Part shown: in pieces, positions 26,117-40,800 of the stretch | Layout of the letters: every line of letters begins with the position of its first letter | Position numbering within the stretch: position 1 is the first letter of the stretch | The notes under the pieces: generated by a model | Databases searched by the model: none | The model's input: only the letters and a program-made list of their open reading frames with translations | Told to the model about the DNA's origin: nothing | Assembly (NCBI RefSeq): GCF_923077115.1 | Contig: NZ_CAKLPX010000001.1 | Span: 868,001 to 932,000 of the forward strand | Length of the DNA: 64,000 nucleotides | Source of the DNA: Sinobacterium norvegicum | Lineage (GTDB): Bacteria > Pseudomonadota > Gammaproteobacteria > Pseudomonadales > Sinobacteriaceae | Direction of reading: 5' to 3' | Program-made: the position numbers and the translations under genes

Positions 26117-26866
26117 TTAACGCTTTGGTAGTTTATAGAGCGGGTTTACCGGTTTCCCGTTGCTTCTTATTTCAAAATGCAACCGCACTGCACCACCTGC
26201 ACTCGCACCTGCCTCTGCTATTTTCTGCCCTTTTTTAACCGACTGCCCCTCTTTGACAAGAAGTCGACTATTATAGCCATAAGCACTGAGGTAAATATCA
26301 TCATGCTTAACAATGATTAGATTGCCATATCCTCTAAGGCTATTACCTGCATAAACAACAGTTCCTGATCGAGCTGCAGTTACAGAATCCCCCATTGCCG
26401 CCTTAATATCAACACCCTTGTGTGGAGGGTTTTTTGTCGAGTAGCTTTTTAAGATACCTCCTTTAATTGGCCAACCCCAGTGATCTTCAACTTTCACAAC
26501 GGAATATTTTTTCGCCGCTCCGGCCTTAGTCGTTTTTTTACTGGCAACAGAGGCTGATTTTTTAACCGCGGTAGGTGACTTATTGACCGTCGACTTTGAC
26601 GCTGTATTTACGTTTCTTATACGGAGTTTTTGACCGGGATAAATAACGTAATCGGTGTCGATATTATTAGCAGTTGCCAGTTGTTTAAAGCTTAAATTAT
26701 AGCGAAAAGCGATGGCATACAAGGTCTCACCGCGGTGCACAACATGGTAGCTTGACGAGGGTTGTTTTGAAAAAGATTTGTTATAAACAGGGACGATTGC
26801 TGAGTTGCCCAGGCAGCCACTCAGTAGGAAAATCAACCCTGTGACACCGATCAATCGTAACGCCAT
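26117..26866 (-). CDS. nlpD: NlpD-type lipoprotein (LysM + LytM/M23), amidase activator
   Basis: A 249-residue outer-membrane lipoprotein that activates peptidoglycan amidases at division sites. The lipobox IFLLSGCLGN gives a lipidated cysteine at about residue 18. A LysM domain follows (YHVVHRGETLYAIAFRYNLSFKQLA), then a Lys/Ser/Thr-rich linker and the LytM domain (GWPIKGGILKSY, HKGVDIKAA, YAGNSLRGYGNLIIV, LHFEIRSNGKPVNP). The catalytic HxH equivalent reads AYGYN, so a zinc ligand is missing, as in E. coli NlpD, which activates rather than cuts. The ATG at 26866 gives a proper lipoprotein signal; the frame extends to a TTG at 26920. Confidence 0.92.
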   Translation of the reverse strand: MALRLIGVTGLIFLLSGCLGNSAIVPVYNKSFSKQPSSSYHVVHRGETLYAIAFRYNLSFKQLATANNIDTDYVIYPGQKLRIRNVNTASKSTVNKSPTAVKKSASVASKKTTKAGAAKKYSVVKVEDHWGWPIKGGILKSYSTKNPPHKGVDIKAAMGDSVTAARSGTVVYAGNSLRGYGNLIIVKHDDIYLSAYGYNSRLLVKEGQSVKKGQKIAEAGASAGGAVRLHFEIRSNGKPVNPLYKLPKR

Positions 26867-27017
26867 CACAGTGTTATATTTAACTCGACAGATGATAAAT
26901 AGATCACAATTTTTCGCCAATCGCCTCCGATTAAATACCCAACTGCAATATGAAACTCAGAAAAATAGATGAAATCGTTCTAGCGCGTGAGACTTATCCT
27001 ACGCTAAAGTTCTACTT

Positions 27018-27974
27018 TTACCCAACTTGAGAATCGGTACTCTGCTCATCACTCTCATTATATTGATCACCAAGCTTTTCAAGCACCACCACAAAAACTA
27101 CAGCAACCACAATAAGGGCAATACAACCAACGAGTTGCGACGACTGCCCTGTGGCTAGCTCATACTCAAAGGGGGTGACGAGTTGCTGCACCAATGGTTT
27201 CTCGCTACCACTACTACTGGTGTAAGTACTGACCACCTGTTTCCAAGGCCACACCATTACCAACGAACCAGTGACAAAACCCATCAACACAGAGAGCACT
27301 GGCTGATAAAAACGATCAAGCAACCAATTGAGAAGTTTCACAAAACTTAACAGTCCGATAATACAACCAGACATAAAGTACAGTAATAACGTCAGATCGA
27401 AGGTCTTTACCGCCCCCAGCACTTGGCCGTATACACCAAGCAATAGCAGAATAAAACTGCCCGATATGCCGGGTAGTATCATCGCAGTGATTGCGATGGC
27501 CCCGGCAATAAAAATAAACCCCATACACGCCTGCACTTCAACTGGGCGCAGTTGAGAAATGACAATCGCAACAACAATACCTGTAAAGGCCAATATAATA
27601 TTCGCAGCACTCCAGCGTGTTATTTGCCGGGCGATAAATAGGCTGGAGGCCAGTATCAAACCAAAGAAGAAAGACCAGAGCAACAGCGGCTGATGCTCCA
27701 TCATATAGCTGATGAATCGGGCGAGAGATAATATGCTGATACCAATGCCGGAGAACAACGCCAACAGAAAACCACCGTTAATATACTGCCAAGCTGCCTT
27801 GATACCTTGCAGGCGGACAATAGACACTAACTGTAGATCGAACCGACTCAGACTCTGCAGTAGCTTTGGGTAAATTCCAGTAATGAAAGCGATTGTGCCG
27901 CCAGAAACGCCTGGCACGACATCAGCAGCACCCATTGCCATGCCTCGTAAAAGCGTCAACAAAGTGTCTCTCAT
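27018..27974 (-). CDS. DUF368 / PopT-type polyprenyl-phosphate transporter
   Basis: A 318-residue membrane protein with about nine helices. The signature RGMAMGAADVVPGVSGGTIAFI near the N-terminus and its inverted-repeat partner AMILPGISGSFILLLLGVYG are hallmarks of DUF368. Members have been shown to recycle undecaprenyl phosphate across the cytoplasmic membrane (PopT family), which serves cell-wall and O-antigen synthesis. The two related halves indicate the inverted-repeat fold of such carriers. Start: GAGGA lies right before an ATG at 27983, so the ATG at 27974 is better spaced. It lies between pcm and nlpD, a place where E. coli has no gene. It fits with uppS and cdsA nearby in the lipid-carrier theme, but linkage may be chance. 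Confidence 0.82.
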   Translation of the reverse strand: MRDTLLTLLRGMAMGAADVVPGVSGGTIAFITGIYPKLLQSLSRFDLQLVSIVRLQGIKAAWQYINGGFLLALFSGIGISILSLARFISYMMEHQPLLLWSFFFGLILASSLFIARQITRWSAANIILAFTGIVVAIVISQLRPVEVQACMGFIFIAGAIAITAMILPGISGSFILLLLGVYGQVLGAVKTFDLTLLLYFMSGCIIGLLSFVKLLNWLLDRFYQPVLSVLMGFVTGSLVMVWPWKQVVSTYTSSSGSEKPLVQQLVTPFEYELATGQSSQLVGCIALIVVAVVFVVVLEKLGDQYNESDEQSTDSQVG

Positions 27975-27992
27975 ACTTCCCATTCCTCGACG

Positions 27993-28628
27993 CTAGCTCA
28001 GCACACCGGCTAATAACGGTACAAAACGCACGGCCTCAACAACCTGCTGTTCCAGGCCATCCTCTGTACGTTCAATCATAATTAATTGCTGTGTTTGCTG
28101 GTCACCCACCGGCATTAACAACCGCCCACCAACAGCCAGTTGGTTGGTTAACTCTTCCGGCACAGCCTCTGGTGCCGCTGCCGACAAGATAGCATCGTAG
28201 GGGCCGTTTTCCTGCCAACCAAAGCCCCCATCAGCGTGCTTAAAACGAACATTGTGCAACTTCAATAAATTGAGCCTCTGCCTCGCCTTCTGTTGTAATG
28301 GTCTTATACGCTCAACACTGAAGACTTGGTCGGCAAGCTGCGCCAATACAGCACACTGATAACCCGAGCCTGTGCCAATCTCCAACACTTTTTTCGGCCG
28401 ACCTCGCTCAAGCAGTAATTCGGTCATTCTCGCGACAATATAAGGCTGGGATAAGGTCTGACTAAAACCGATAGGCAATGCCGTATCCTCATAGGCCCTG
28501 TGAGCCAGCGCCTCATCGAGAAAAATATGTCGTGGCGTGTTCCGTATCACATCGAGCACAGCCTCATCGCTAATTCCCCGCTCCATCAAACGGCCTATCA
28601 GCCGCTCACGTGTACGCTGCGATGTCAT
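27993..28628 (-). CDS. pcm: Protein-L-isoaspartate O-methyltransferase
   Basis: A 211-residue enzyme that methylates isoaspartyl residues in aged proteins with S-adenosylmethionine. It begins [11 protein letters not shown], exactly as Pseudomonas Pcm does, which sets the start at 28628 rather than at the TTG of the longest frame (28649). Visible are the substrate-binding [19 protein letters not shown] and the SAM-binding [11 protein letters not shown], then [10 protein letters not shown]. It lies between truD and the DUF368 gene; surE, which normally overlaps its 5' end, is missing. Confidence 0.95.
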   Translation of the reverse strand: MTSQRTRERLIGRLMERGISDEAVLDVIRNTPRHIFLDEALAHRAYEDTALPIGFSQTLSQPYIVARMTELLLERGRPKKVLEIGTGSGYQCAVLAQLADQVFSVERIRPLQQKARQRLNLLKLHNVRFKHADGGFGWQENGPYDAILSAAAPEAVPEELTNQLAVGGRLLMPVGDQQTQQLIMIERTEDGLEQQVVEAVRFVPLLAGVLS

Positions 28629-28681
28629 ACCAATACCGGTTAAATCCAACAGAGCTATACTCCCTAAACTATTATTTTTAT

Positions 28682-29722
28682 CTACAGTGGTTTAGCTGAA
28701 ACCAACAGCTCTCGTATCAAGGCGGTCGCGAAGCAGCCCGATTCAAGACTAAACGATAAAGTTAGATCCTGCCCCTCTATCGACCATGTGAGCTGTTGAG
28801 CAACCATAGTCATTGCGCGACGCTGCTGTTCAAGGCCTATTTTTTCTAACCCCGCTGTCAACAAACCATAAGGAGCCACAACCGCTTGCTCCCACTCTGC
28901 CACCTTACCACTGGCGGGGTTGCTACCGCGCCCCCACAGCGGTGCAGACAACTCAACATCATGGCTGTCAAGCCGCGCTAAAAGAGTATCATCTAGCCGC
29001 TCGGGAACAAAGAAACTGTTAGAACCTGCCAGCGATGCTACATCCCCATCCTGCCACTGACGCCAATTATTCAAACGAACTCGCTCACTGAGCACCAAAT
29101 TAAAGAGATACGAACGGGCCGATGAAATAGCCAACGAGCGCAATCTACGCTTAAGTTTCTTGCCGGCAAATAAGTCCACCGCCAAAGGCAAATTACCACG
29201 ATCGCGACCAAAACGCTGGGCACCAAAATAATTCGGAACACCGCAATTAGCAATGGTCGATAACTGTTGCTCCAGCCGCACCAAATCACCACTGATGTTG
29301 CGAAGGCGAATAATGAAACGATTACACTGATGGGCGCCTATTCGAAGTTTTTTATTGTGCCGCCTCGCCTTTAGTATCGCAGTATCATCGTCTGCGAAAT
29401 GGCTTAAATCAACATCATATTTACCCGGCAGATGAATACCAAACCACTGCCTAGTCACCGCATGACGGTCTTTTAAGCCACAATAACTCACCTGTTTCTC
29501 AGGCACCGAGAAGTATTCCGCTAAACGTTGCTGTAAGAAGCCAGTGTTTTGATTGCGCTTTTGAATATATAAATATAAATGCTCTCCCTCGCCACTGAGT
29601 TCATAACCGAGCTCCTCTTCGACGATAAAATCTTCAAACGTCGATTTGAAATCACCGTTTATCGAGGGCCCACCATAGGCAAATTCAAATGCTTGGCTAA
29701 AATCAATGAGCGGATTATCCAT
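28682..29722 (-). CDS. truD: tRNA pseudouridine(13) synthase TruD
   Basis: A 346-residue enzyme that converts uridine 13 of tRNA-Glu to pseudouridine. The catalytic aspartate is in [11 protein letters not shown] near residue 83. Further TruD motifs are [20 protein letters not shown] and [17 protein letters not shown], and the TRUD insertion domain follows. The start overlaps the end of ispF by 8 bp. Its 3' end lies 53 bp before pcm, without surE between. Confidence 0.95.
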   Translation of the reverse strand: MDNPLIDFSQAFEFAYGGPSINGDFKSTFEDFIVEEELGYELSGEGEHLYLYIQKRNQNTGFLQQRLAEYFSVPEKQVSYCGLKDRHAVTRQWFGIHLPGKYDVDLSHFADDDTAILKARRHNKKLRIGAHQCNRFIIRLRNISGDLVRLEQQLSTIANCGVPNYFGAQRFGRDRGNLPLAVDLFAGKKLKRRLRSLAISSARSYLFNLVLSERVRLNNWRQWQDGDVASLAGSNSFFVPERLDDTLLARLDSHDVELSAPLWGRGSNPASGKVAEWEQAVVAPYGLLTAGLEKIGLEQQRRAMTMVAQQLTWSIEGQDLTLSFSLESGCFATALIRELLVSAKPL

Positions 29723-30206
29723 GCCTCGAAACCTTGTTAATCAACACCACGCTGTGAGCTGCTATACCCTCTTTACGCCCCGCAAAACCGAGCTTCTCTG
29801 TGGTGGTTGCCTTTACATTAATATTTTCGATTTCGGTATTGAGGTCTTCCGCCAAACAACGGCGCATCATCTCAATATGAGGCGACATCTTGGGCGTCTG
29901 CGCCACAATTGTCATATCAGCATTGCCTAGTACAAACCCTTTATTTGCTAATAGCTGACAGACGTGGCGTAGCAGCTCGCGGCTATCCACCCCGCTGTAG
30001 TTTGGATCGGTATCGGGGAAATGCTTACCAATATCACCCATTGCTGCAGCACCCAGCAGGGCGTCACACAGAGCGTGTATCAATACATCGCCATCCGAGT
30101 GCGCCTCCAATGATTGATTATGGGGAATAGCAACGCCGCCAATAATTACCTGATCGCCATGACAAAAGCGATGGACATCGTAGCCATGGCCAATTCTCAT
30201 TGTCAT
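29715..30206 (-). CDS. ispF: 2-C-methyl-D-erythritol 2,4-cyclodiphosphate synthase
   Basis: A 163-residue enzyme of the MEP isoprenoid pathway; it cyclises CDP-methylerythritol phosphate with release of CMP. Metal ligands are visible in GHGYDVHRF (Asp and His) and the loop [19 protein letters not shown]. The family hallmark [22 protein letters not shown] is complete. Start overlaps the ispD stop by 4 bp (ATGA), so the pair is translationally coupled. Confidence 0.96.
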   Translation of the reverse strand: MTMRIGHGYDVHRFCHGDQVIIGGVAIPHNQSLEAHSDGDVLIHALCDALLGAAAMGDIGKHFPDTDPNYSGVDSRELLRHVCQLLANKGFVLGNADMTIVAQTPKMSPHIEMMRRCLAEDLNTEIENINVKATTTEKLGFAGRKEGIAAHSVVLINKVSRHG

Positions 30207-30937
30207 TCAGCCTCTCCCCGGTTTAAATAGTATGCCGCCAACGATAGATCCGCCGGACGAGTAATCTTAATATTGCAGCCATCACCCTCAACCAATATGG
30301 ATTTTTCACCACTGTATTCTATCGCTGATGCCTCATCGGTAATAACCTCACCTGCACTGACAGCCTGTTCCATAGCCTGCTTTAACAGCCCATAACGGAA
30401 CATCTGAGGGGTCTGAGCCGCCCATAAACCACGTCGATCAACCGTATTTTCAACGGTCTGATTATCCCCTGCTTTCTTCAAGGTATCAGCAACAGGAACA
30501 GCCAAAAGACCACCGACTTTGTTCCCCGCCAGCTGATTCGCTAGCCTGCCTAGCGACAGCTGTGAAATACAGGGCCTGGCAGCATCATGCACCAAGACCC
30601 AATCGTTATAGCTGGCACGATATTGCAGGGCAATCAGTGCGTTTAAAACAGAATCGGCACGTTCGTCCCCGCCTTCGACGGTAATAACCCTTGGGTCACT
30701 GGCAATGGCTAAACTTGGCCACCAGTGATCGCCCTTAGCCACTGCAACCAGCACCGATGCCTCCGGCTGAAAAGTTAACAGCGCCGATATGCTGTGTTCA
30801 ATAACTGTTTGGCCGTTTATCTTACAATATTGCTTAGGTATTTCTGCACCAAAGCGACTGCCTACTCCAGCAGCGGGTATGACAAACCAAAAACCTTGCA
30901 TTGTCGAAGAGTGTTCATCAGATAAGGTGTGAGACAT
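30203..30937 (-). CDS. ispD: 2-C-methyl-D-erythritol 4-phosphate cytidylyltransferase
   Basis: A 244-residue enzyme that transfers CMP to methylerythritol phosphate. The N-terminal nucleotide-binding loop [19 protein letters not shown] has the conserved Gly-rich segment and lysine. [20 protein letters not shown] and [11 protein letters not shown] follow in the usual order. About 15 residues precede the core; an internal ATG at 30901 could be the true start. It sits 6 bp after ftsB, as in many gammaproteobacteria. Confidence 0.95.
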   Translation of the reverse strand: MSHTLSDEHSSTMQGFWFVIPAAGVGSRFGAEIPKQYCKINGQTVIEHSISALLTFQPEASVLVAVAKGDHWWPSLAIASDPRVITVEGGDERADSVLNALIALQYRASYNDWVLVHDAARPCISQLSLGRLANQLAGNKVGGLLAVPVADTLKKAGDNQTVENTVDRRGLWAAQTPQMFRYGLLKQAMEQAVSAGEVITDEASAIEYSGEKSILVEGDGCNIKITRPADLSLAAYYLNRGEAE

Positions 30938-30943
30938 GTTTAA

Positions 30944-31222
30944 TTACTTCTTGCTGTCGACGAACCAATAAAACGTTTCGCCTTGTTTGATCATCCCCAG
31001 TTCCATTCGCGCTTTTTCTTCCACTGTATTAAGCCCTGTCTTCAGCCCCTTGATCTGCGCAGACATCAACCTATTACGCTCTTGATGACGTAGATTAACC
31101 ACTGACATTTGACCTATTTGCTCTTCTAAAACAGACACCTGGGCAAGACTACCCGGACCGACCCAAAGTCGATACTGGAGCATCACAGCAATAACGAATA
31201 AAACGAGCAATAAGAAACGCAT
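30944..31222 (-). CDS. ftsB: Cell division protein FtsB
   Basis: A 92-residue bitopic protein of the FtsQLB divisome complex. A single membrane helix (residues 3-18, LLLVLFVIAVMLQYRLW) is followed by GPGSLAQV and a leucine-zipper coiled coil (to about residue 70), then the conserved ELGMIKQGETFY. Order eno-ftsB-ispD is conserved in gammaproteobacteria. Confidence 0.93.
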   Translation of the reverse strand: MRFLLLVLFVIAVMLQYRLWVGPGSLAQVSVLEEQIGQMSVVNLRHQERNRLMSAQIKGLKTGLNTVEEKARMELGMIKQGETFYWFVDSKK

Positions 31223-31291
31223 GAGAAATGCAAAAAGTTCCTACAAAAAGAATGAAAAGAAGAGTATTTCTAATGTAGCAAACTAGGAGGG

Positions 31292-31324
31292 AAAAACATA
31301 CCGACACACAGCGGTGTGTCGGTA
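31292..31324 (-). terminator. Rho-independent terminator after eno
   Basis: On the minus strand an 11-bp perfect stem (TACCGACACAC with GTGTGTCGGTA, loop of 4) is followed by TGTTTTTC. It lies 14 bp after the eno stop and before ftsB, so it would separate eno from the ftsB-ispDF-truD genes. Confidence 0.8.
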
Positions 31325-31337
31325 AAACAAGCCTAAA

Positions 31338-32687
<1,350 letters not shown>

Positions 32688-32695
32688 TTAATTTA

Positions 32696-35280
<2,585 letters not shown>

Positions 35281-35301
35281 TCAAATAGGTAATACCGTCT
35301 A

Positions 35302-36660
35302 TTACGACTCGTAAAACGGCGAGAAACTCGCCGGTTGCCAGCGAACAACAAAGGCTGAATCGGCTGGCAAGTCATGTTCACACGCAACACAGTCGGCAAC
35401 AGCAACCACCTGATTGGCAGCATAGATCATCGGAAGGGTTTGTCGATACCAATTGGGTACTTTATGCTCCTGCAACACCTTTTTGACACTGCGACTGCCG
35501 CCACGCCCTATCGGCCTGACAGACTGACCGAGGTCGCGCCCCGCCACCCGCAACGGCAACGGTGCCGCAACAAGCAAGCCCTCCTCAACATCATCACTGG
35601 GTTCGGTAAATACCAGCCGACCACCAGGCGTTTCCAACGTCATCGGCAAGCAGTCGACGCCGTAGCTATAATCAACGCACTCACTATCATTTCGATCAAC
35701 AAGATACAGCTTATCGGCAAACGCCATCAACCTATAGTCACCACGATAAAGCTCTGCTCCACTCTTTACCCTTGCAAGCTGAGCTACGATAGCGTCGAAT
35801 TCCACCGCCGAGGATAATCGACAATTATGGCCTGCCAACCAGTAGCGCAATACCGTTTTTTGCCTGACCTGCGACATCTCGATCAGTGGCGACAACAGAA
35901 GATACCCCCCCCAGCGATCCTTACCGGCCAGCACCTGCAAGTCTTGCTGGCTATATTCCTGAAGCGCATGGTCTGCCTCAGACAACCACTGAACAGCCCT
36001 ATCAACAGCAGCACGATATCTCGGCCATCTATTACTCAGCAATGGCAACACTTGGTGACGAAGAAAATTACGGTCAAAACGCGGGTCGTTATTGCTCTCA
36101 TCGTCCACCCACTCAAGCTGATGATGGCAGGCATAGTCTTCGATATCCGCCCTCGGCACCGACAACAACAACCGTACCACCCTGCAACCAAATACAACAC
36201 CATCACGCTTTACACCCTGCAAGCCTAATAGACCTGCGCCCCGCATCAACCTTAGAAACAAGGTTTCAACCTGATCATCCAAGTGGTGACCGGTAAACAC
36301 AACGTCCTCAGCGGCCAAATGTTGCGCTATCGCCCGATAGCGCTGCGCCCTTGCCTCGGCCTCAACACCCTTGCCTTGATTAATGACATCGACTCTTTCT
36401 ATCACCAGATCGCAGCCCAGCTGGCGACAAAAATCGGCGCACTCTTGCTGCCACTGACTGGCGTTAGCACTTAAACCGTGATTGATATGGATGGCGACTA
36501 AGCGGGGTTTTGTTTGCTGAGGGCTCAGCTGTAGAAATAGAGCGAGAGAGTGAAGCAAGGCGACGGAATCGACTCCGCCGCTGAGCGCTACCCACCAGGT
36601 GGGCGCGTCAATCAACTGCTGACATTGTTGTTCAATATCATCCGTCAGCAGTTGATTCAT
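35302..36660 (-). CDS. tilS: tRNA(Ile)-lysidine synthetase
   Basis: A 452-residue enzyme that changes C34 of tRNA-Ile2 to lysidine so that it reads AUA. The N-type ATP-pyrophosphatase loop ALSGGVDSVALLHSL is near residue 27, followed by HINHGLSANASQW and FTGHHLDDQVETLFLRLMRG. Tetratricopeptide-like and C-terminal TilS domains follow (RPIGRGGSRSVKKVLQEHKVPNW). It lies 13 bp after accA. Confidence 0.94.
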   Translation of the reverse strand: MNQLLTDDIEQQCQQLIDAPTWWVALSGGVDSVALLHSLALFLQLSPQQTKPRLVAIHINHGLSANASQWQQECADFCRQLGCDLVIERVDVINQGKGVEAEARAQRYRAIAQHLAAEDVVFTGHHLDDQVETLFLRLMRGAGLLGLQGVKRDGVVFGCRVVRLLLSVPRADIEDYACHHQLEWVDDESNNDPRFDRNFLRHQVLPLLSNRWPRYRAAVDRAVQWLSEADHALQEYSQQDLQVLAGKDRWGGYLLLSPLIEMSQVRQKTVLRYWLAGHNCRLSSAVEFDAIVAQLARVKSGAELYRGDYRLMAFADKLYLVDRNDSECVDYSYGVDCLPMTLETPGGRLVFTEPSDDVEEGLLVAAPLPLRVAGRDLGQSVRPIGRGGSRSVKKVLQEHKVPNWYRQTLPMIYAANQVVAVADCVACEHDLPADSAFVVRWQPASFSPFYES

Positions 36661-36673
36661 CGAAGTACCGTTA

Positions 36674-37624
36674 CTAATCGTTGCCGTAGGACATCAGACG
36701 GGTATAGCGATCTTCAAGCAATTGCTCGAGTGGCTTTTGTTGCAACAGTGCCAACTGATCAACCAGATACTGCTTAATATTGCCGGCCATCTGCTCCAGG
36801 TCACGGTGAGCGCCACCTAATGGCTCCGGGATGGTTGCATCGACAATACCCAGCTCTTCTAGAATACTGGAGGTTAAACCCATTGCCTCGGCAGCCAATG
36901 GCGCCTTCTCTGAGGTTTTCCAGATGATGTTAGCGCAACCTTCAGGCGAGATAACAAAATAGGTGGCGTATTGCAGCATAACTAAATGATCACCAACGCC
37001 GATACCCAAAGCGCCACCTGAACTGCCTTCACCGATGACCACGTTAATAATTGGCGTACCCAAATCGGACATCATTTCCAAGTTTTTGGCAATGGCCTCA
37101 CTGATACCACGTTCTTCAGAATCGATACCGGGATAGGCGCCCGGGGTATCGATAAAGGTAATCACCGGCAATTTGAAACGCTCGGCCATTTCCATCAAAC
37201 GCAGCGCCTTGCGATAACCTTCAGGCTTGGGCATGCCGAAATTACGGGCAACCTTATCCTTAACACTACGGCCTTTCTCCTGACCAATAACAACAACAGG
37301 GAGGCCATCGATACGGGCTAAACCACCAATAATAGACTTGTCGTCACCGAAGTGTCGATCGCCATGAAGCTCGTCAAAATCTTCGAAAATCAACGGGATA
37401 TAATCATTGGTATAAGGGCGCTGCGGATGACGCGCGACCTTGACGATATCCCAGGGGGTCAACTTAGAATAAATGTCTTTGGTGAGCTTATCGCTCTCAG
37501 CCTTCAGCGCATTGATCTGTTCGCTGATATTGATATCGTGATCGGCACCGACGAGACTGAGCTCGTCAATTTTCACTTCTAGCTCAGCAATCGGCTGCTC
37601 AAAATCTAAATAATTTGGATTCAT
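36674..37624 (-). CDS. accA: Acetyl-CoA carboxylase carboxyltransferase subunit alpha
   Basis: A 316-residue subunit that, with AccD, transfers the carboxyl group from biotin to acetyl-CoA in fatty acid synthesis. It begins [22 protein letters not shown]. Typical blocks are [60 protein letters not shown] and [15 protein letters not shown]. Following dnaE and preceding tilS is a conserved order. Confidence 0.97.
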   Translation of the reverse strand: MNPNYLDFEQPIAELEVKIDELSLVGADHDINISEQINALKAESDKLTKDIYSKLTPWDIVKVARHPQRPYTNDYIPLIFEDFDELHGDRHFGDDKSIIGGLARIDGLPVVVIGQEKGRSVKDKVARNFGMPKPEGYRKALRLMEMAERFKLPVITFIDTPGAYPGIDSEERGISEAIAKNLEMMSDLGTPIINVVIGEGSSGGALGIGVGDHLVMLQYATYFVISPEGCANIIWKTSEKAPLAAEAMGLTSSILEELGIVDATIPEPLGGAHRDLEQMAGNIKQYLVDQLALLQQKPLEQLLEDRYTRLMSYGND

Positions 37625-37855
37625 CGTATTTCTTTCTACTGTCTAACGTTGGTCACAGAGGTGAAAACACTCTATGACAGCCAAAATTTGTGATGCTAAC
37701 CATACGGCAATAACCCTGCCTAGTCGATAGTAAAACACCGCCGGCACAGGGATTTTTTGTCGTTTTTGTGCTCGCTCACATGTGTTCATAGAACACAAAC
37801 AACACTCCCAAGACTAGCTTACATTTCACCTAGAGTTAACTTTTATCGAGCAGGA

Positions 37856-40800
37856 TTAGCCATAGTAAAGACTGACATTATCCATACCAAAGCGCTCGCC
37901 AAGCCGCAACATCGTGGCATCGTCCGGGATGACTTTCCACGTATCAGCCAAGGACAAACGTGCCTGAGCACCGCTCTGATGATAATCAATAAACACCGGG
38001 CTGCCATCTGTCGAGGACTGACCATCCTCACGATGACTCAGAATACCCTCTAGCTCACTGCTAAAGCCTGGGTGGAAGTCTTGTCCGTCACATTGAATCA
38101 GTACGCCTTTAGCGTATTGCTGTCGTGCCTCGAAAAAGGTTGTCACCGATTTAGCCTGGACTTTTTGCGACTCAGAATAGTCGTCATACTTAACATTACC
38201 CTCAATCACGACAATGCTGTCCTTGACCAACTTTTCGCGATAATCGGCAAAGCACTCGGCGAATACCGCCACCTCGATTCGGGCGCTGCGATCATCGAGC
38301 ACAACAAAGGCAATATTGTCGCCTCTCTTACTCCGCATTGTTCGCACGTCGACGATCAAGCCAGCAATAAACTGCGGGTGTTTTTCAGGCCTTAAATCGA
38401 CGATTCGCTGACGTACAAACTGACGAATTTCTTTTTCATAATCGTCAATTGGGTGACCGGTAACATACAGGCCCAAGGTATCCCGCTCACCATCCAAGCG
38501 CTCACGGCCAGTCCAACGGCGGACATTACGGAAATCGCCATAGGGATCATCGGTGGTCGAGCTGCTGACAACATCACCAAACAAGTCCATCATGCCGGCA
38601 TCGCTATTGTTTCTGCTCTGCTCAGCCGCTTTGACCGCCTCGGGTAACGCAGCCATCAATACTGGACGATCGACACCCAGCTGATCGAAAGCACCGGAGC
38701 GCACCAATGCTTCCAGTGCCCGCTTATTTACTTTACGCAAATCAACTCGCGAGCAAAAATCGAACAAGTCCTTAAACGGCCCGTCTTTTCTCGCCTCCAG
38801 CAGGCTCTCGACAGGCCCCTCGCCCAGACCTTTAATAGCGCCAAGGCCATAGACGATTCGTCCCTCTAAATCGACGGTAAACATATAATCGCCGAGGTTG
38901 ACGTCAGGCAAAATCAACGCCTGATTCATCCGCCGACACTCTTCGACGAAGATAACGATTTTATCGGTGTTCTGTAATTCCGAACTCATCGTAGCCGCCA
39001 TAAACTCTGACGGGTGATGTGTTTTCAACCAGCAGGTTTGATATGACACCAGAGCATAAGCGGCAGAGTGCGATTTGTTGAAACCGTAGCCGGCAAATTT
39101 TTCTACCAGATCAAATATCTTCATCGCCAGGTGGCCATCGATCTCTTTCTTTACAGCGCCCTCCTCAAAAATTGCGCGCTGCTTTGCCATCTCCTCTGGC
39201 TTTTTCTTACCCATGGCTCGACGCAACATATCGGCGCCACCAAGGCTGTAACCAGCCAGTTCCTGAGCGATCTGCATAACCTGCTCTTGATACAGGATAA
39301 TGCCATAGGTCGGTCGTAGTATTGGCTCCAGACACTCGTGCTGATACTGCACATCAGGAAAGGATATCTCCTCCCGCCCATGCTTACGGTTGATGAAGTT
39401 ATCCACCATTCCTGACTGCAATGGACCGGGGCGAAACAGCGCCACCAAGGCGATAATATCCTCGAAGCAATCGGGTAACAAACGCTTAATCAAATCTTTC
39501 ATACCGCGGGATTCTAGCTGGAATACCGCCGTCGTCTCAGCTCGCATCAACAACTCAAACGTGTCTTTATCCTCGAGCGGTATCGCCATGATATCGAGGG
39601 GGTCTTTGCCCTCTCTCGCCAATTTTGGGTCGATCATCTTCACCGCCCAATCGACTATCGTCAGCGTCCGCAAACCGAGGAAGTCAAACTTGACCAGACC
39701 GGCGTCTTCTACATCACCCTTGTCATATTGCGTGACCAGGCCATTGCCATCTTCATCACAGTAAAGTGGCGAAAAATCAGTCAATTTCGTCGGCGCAATA
39801 ACCACGCCACCAGCGTGTTTACCGACACCGCGTATGGTTCCCTCAAGCTGCTTAGCCATCGACCATATTTCGCCAGCTGAGCTATCGGTATCGACAAAAT
39901 CCCGCAGCGATTCCTCTTGCTCAAATGCCTTGCTTAGCGTCATCCCCACTTCAAAGGGAATAAGCTTTGATAGCTTATCCGCCAAGCCATAGGGCTTGCC
40001 CTGAATTCGCGCCACATCTCGCACCACGGCCTTAGCCGCCATCGTGCCAAAGGTAATAATCTGGCTGACCGCGTTACGGCCATAGTTATCGGCCACGTAT
40101 GAGATAACCTTGTCGCGGTTATCCATACAAAAATCGACATCGAAATCGGGCATCGATACCCGTTCAGGGTTCAAGAATCGCTCAAACAGCAATTCATATT
40201 CCAGGGGGTCCAAATCGGTAATCTTTAACGCGTAAGCCACTAATGAACCGGCACCAGAACCCCGCCCAGGGCCAACCGGAATACCATGGTCTTTACCCCA
40301 TTGAATGAAGTCCATAACAATTAAGAAATAACCGGGAAAGCCCATCTGCAGAATAATATCGAGCTCGAAACGCAGCCGCTCTTCATACTTAAGCCGGGTT
40401 TTGTCAAAGCCCTCAACCGAGGTATCAAATAGAAACTCTAAACGCTCCTCCAAACCCTCGTAACAAATTTTGCGGAAGAAGGTATCGGTGGCATCCCCTC
40501 TTGGAATCGGATACTCCGGCAAAAAGTAGGTGCCGAGCGCCGCCTCGGCCGTACAGCGCTTGGCAATCTCGACAGAGTTAGTAATAGCGCTGGGAATATC
40601 GGCAAACAAAGCCTGCATCTCTTCAGCGCTACGTAAATACTGTTCGGCACTATACAGACGCTCACGCTTCGGATCTTCTATTTGCACCTGGTCATAAATA
40701 CAGACTCTGGACTCGTGTGCCTCAAAGTCATCCGCATCAATAAAGCGCACATCGTTGGTAGCCACCACAGGAATACCGTTAGCACGAGCAAGCTCAACCG

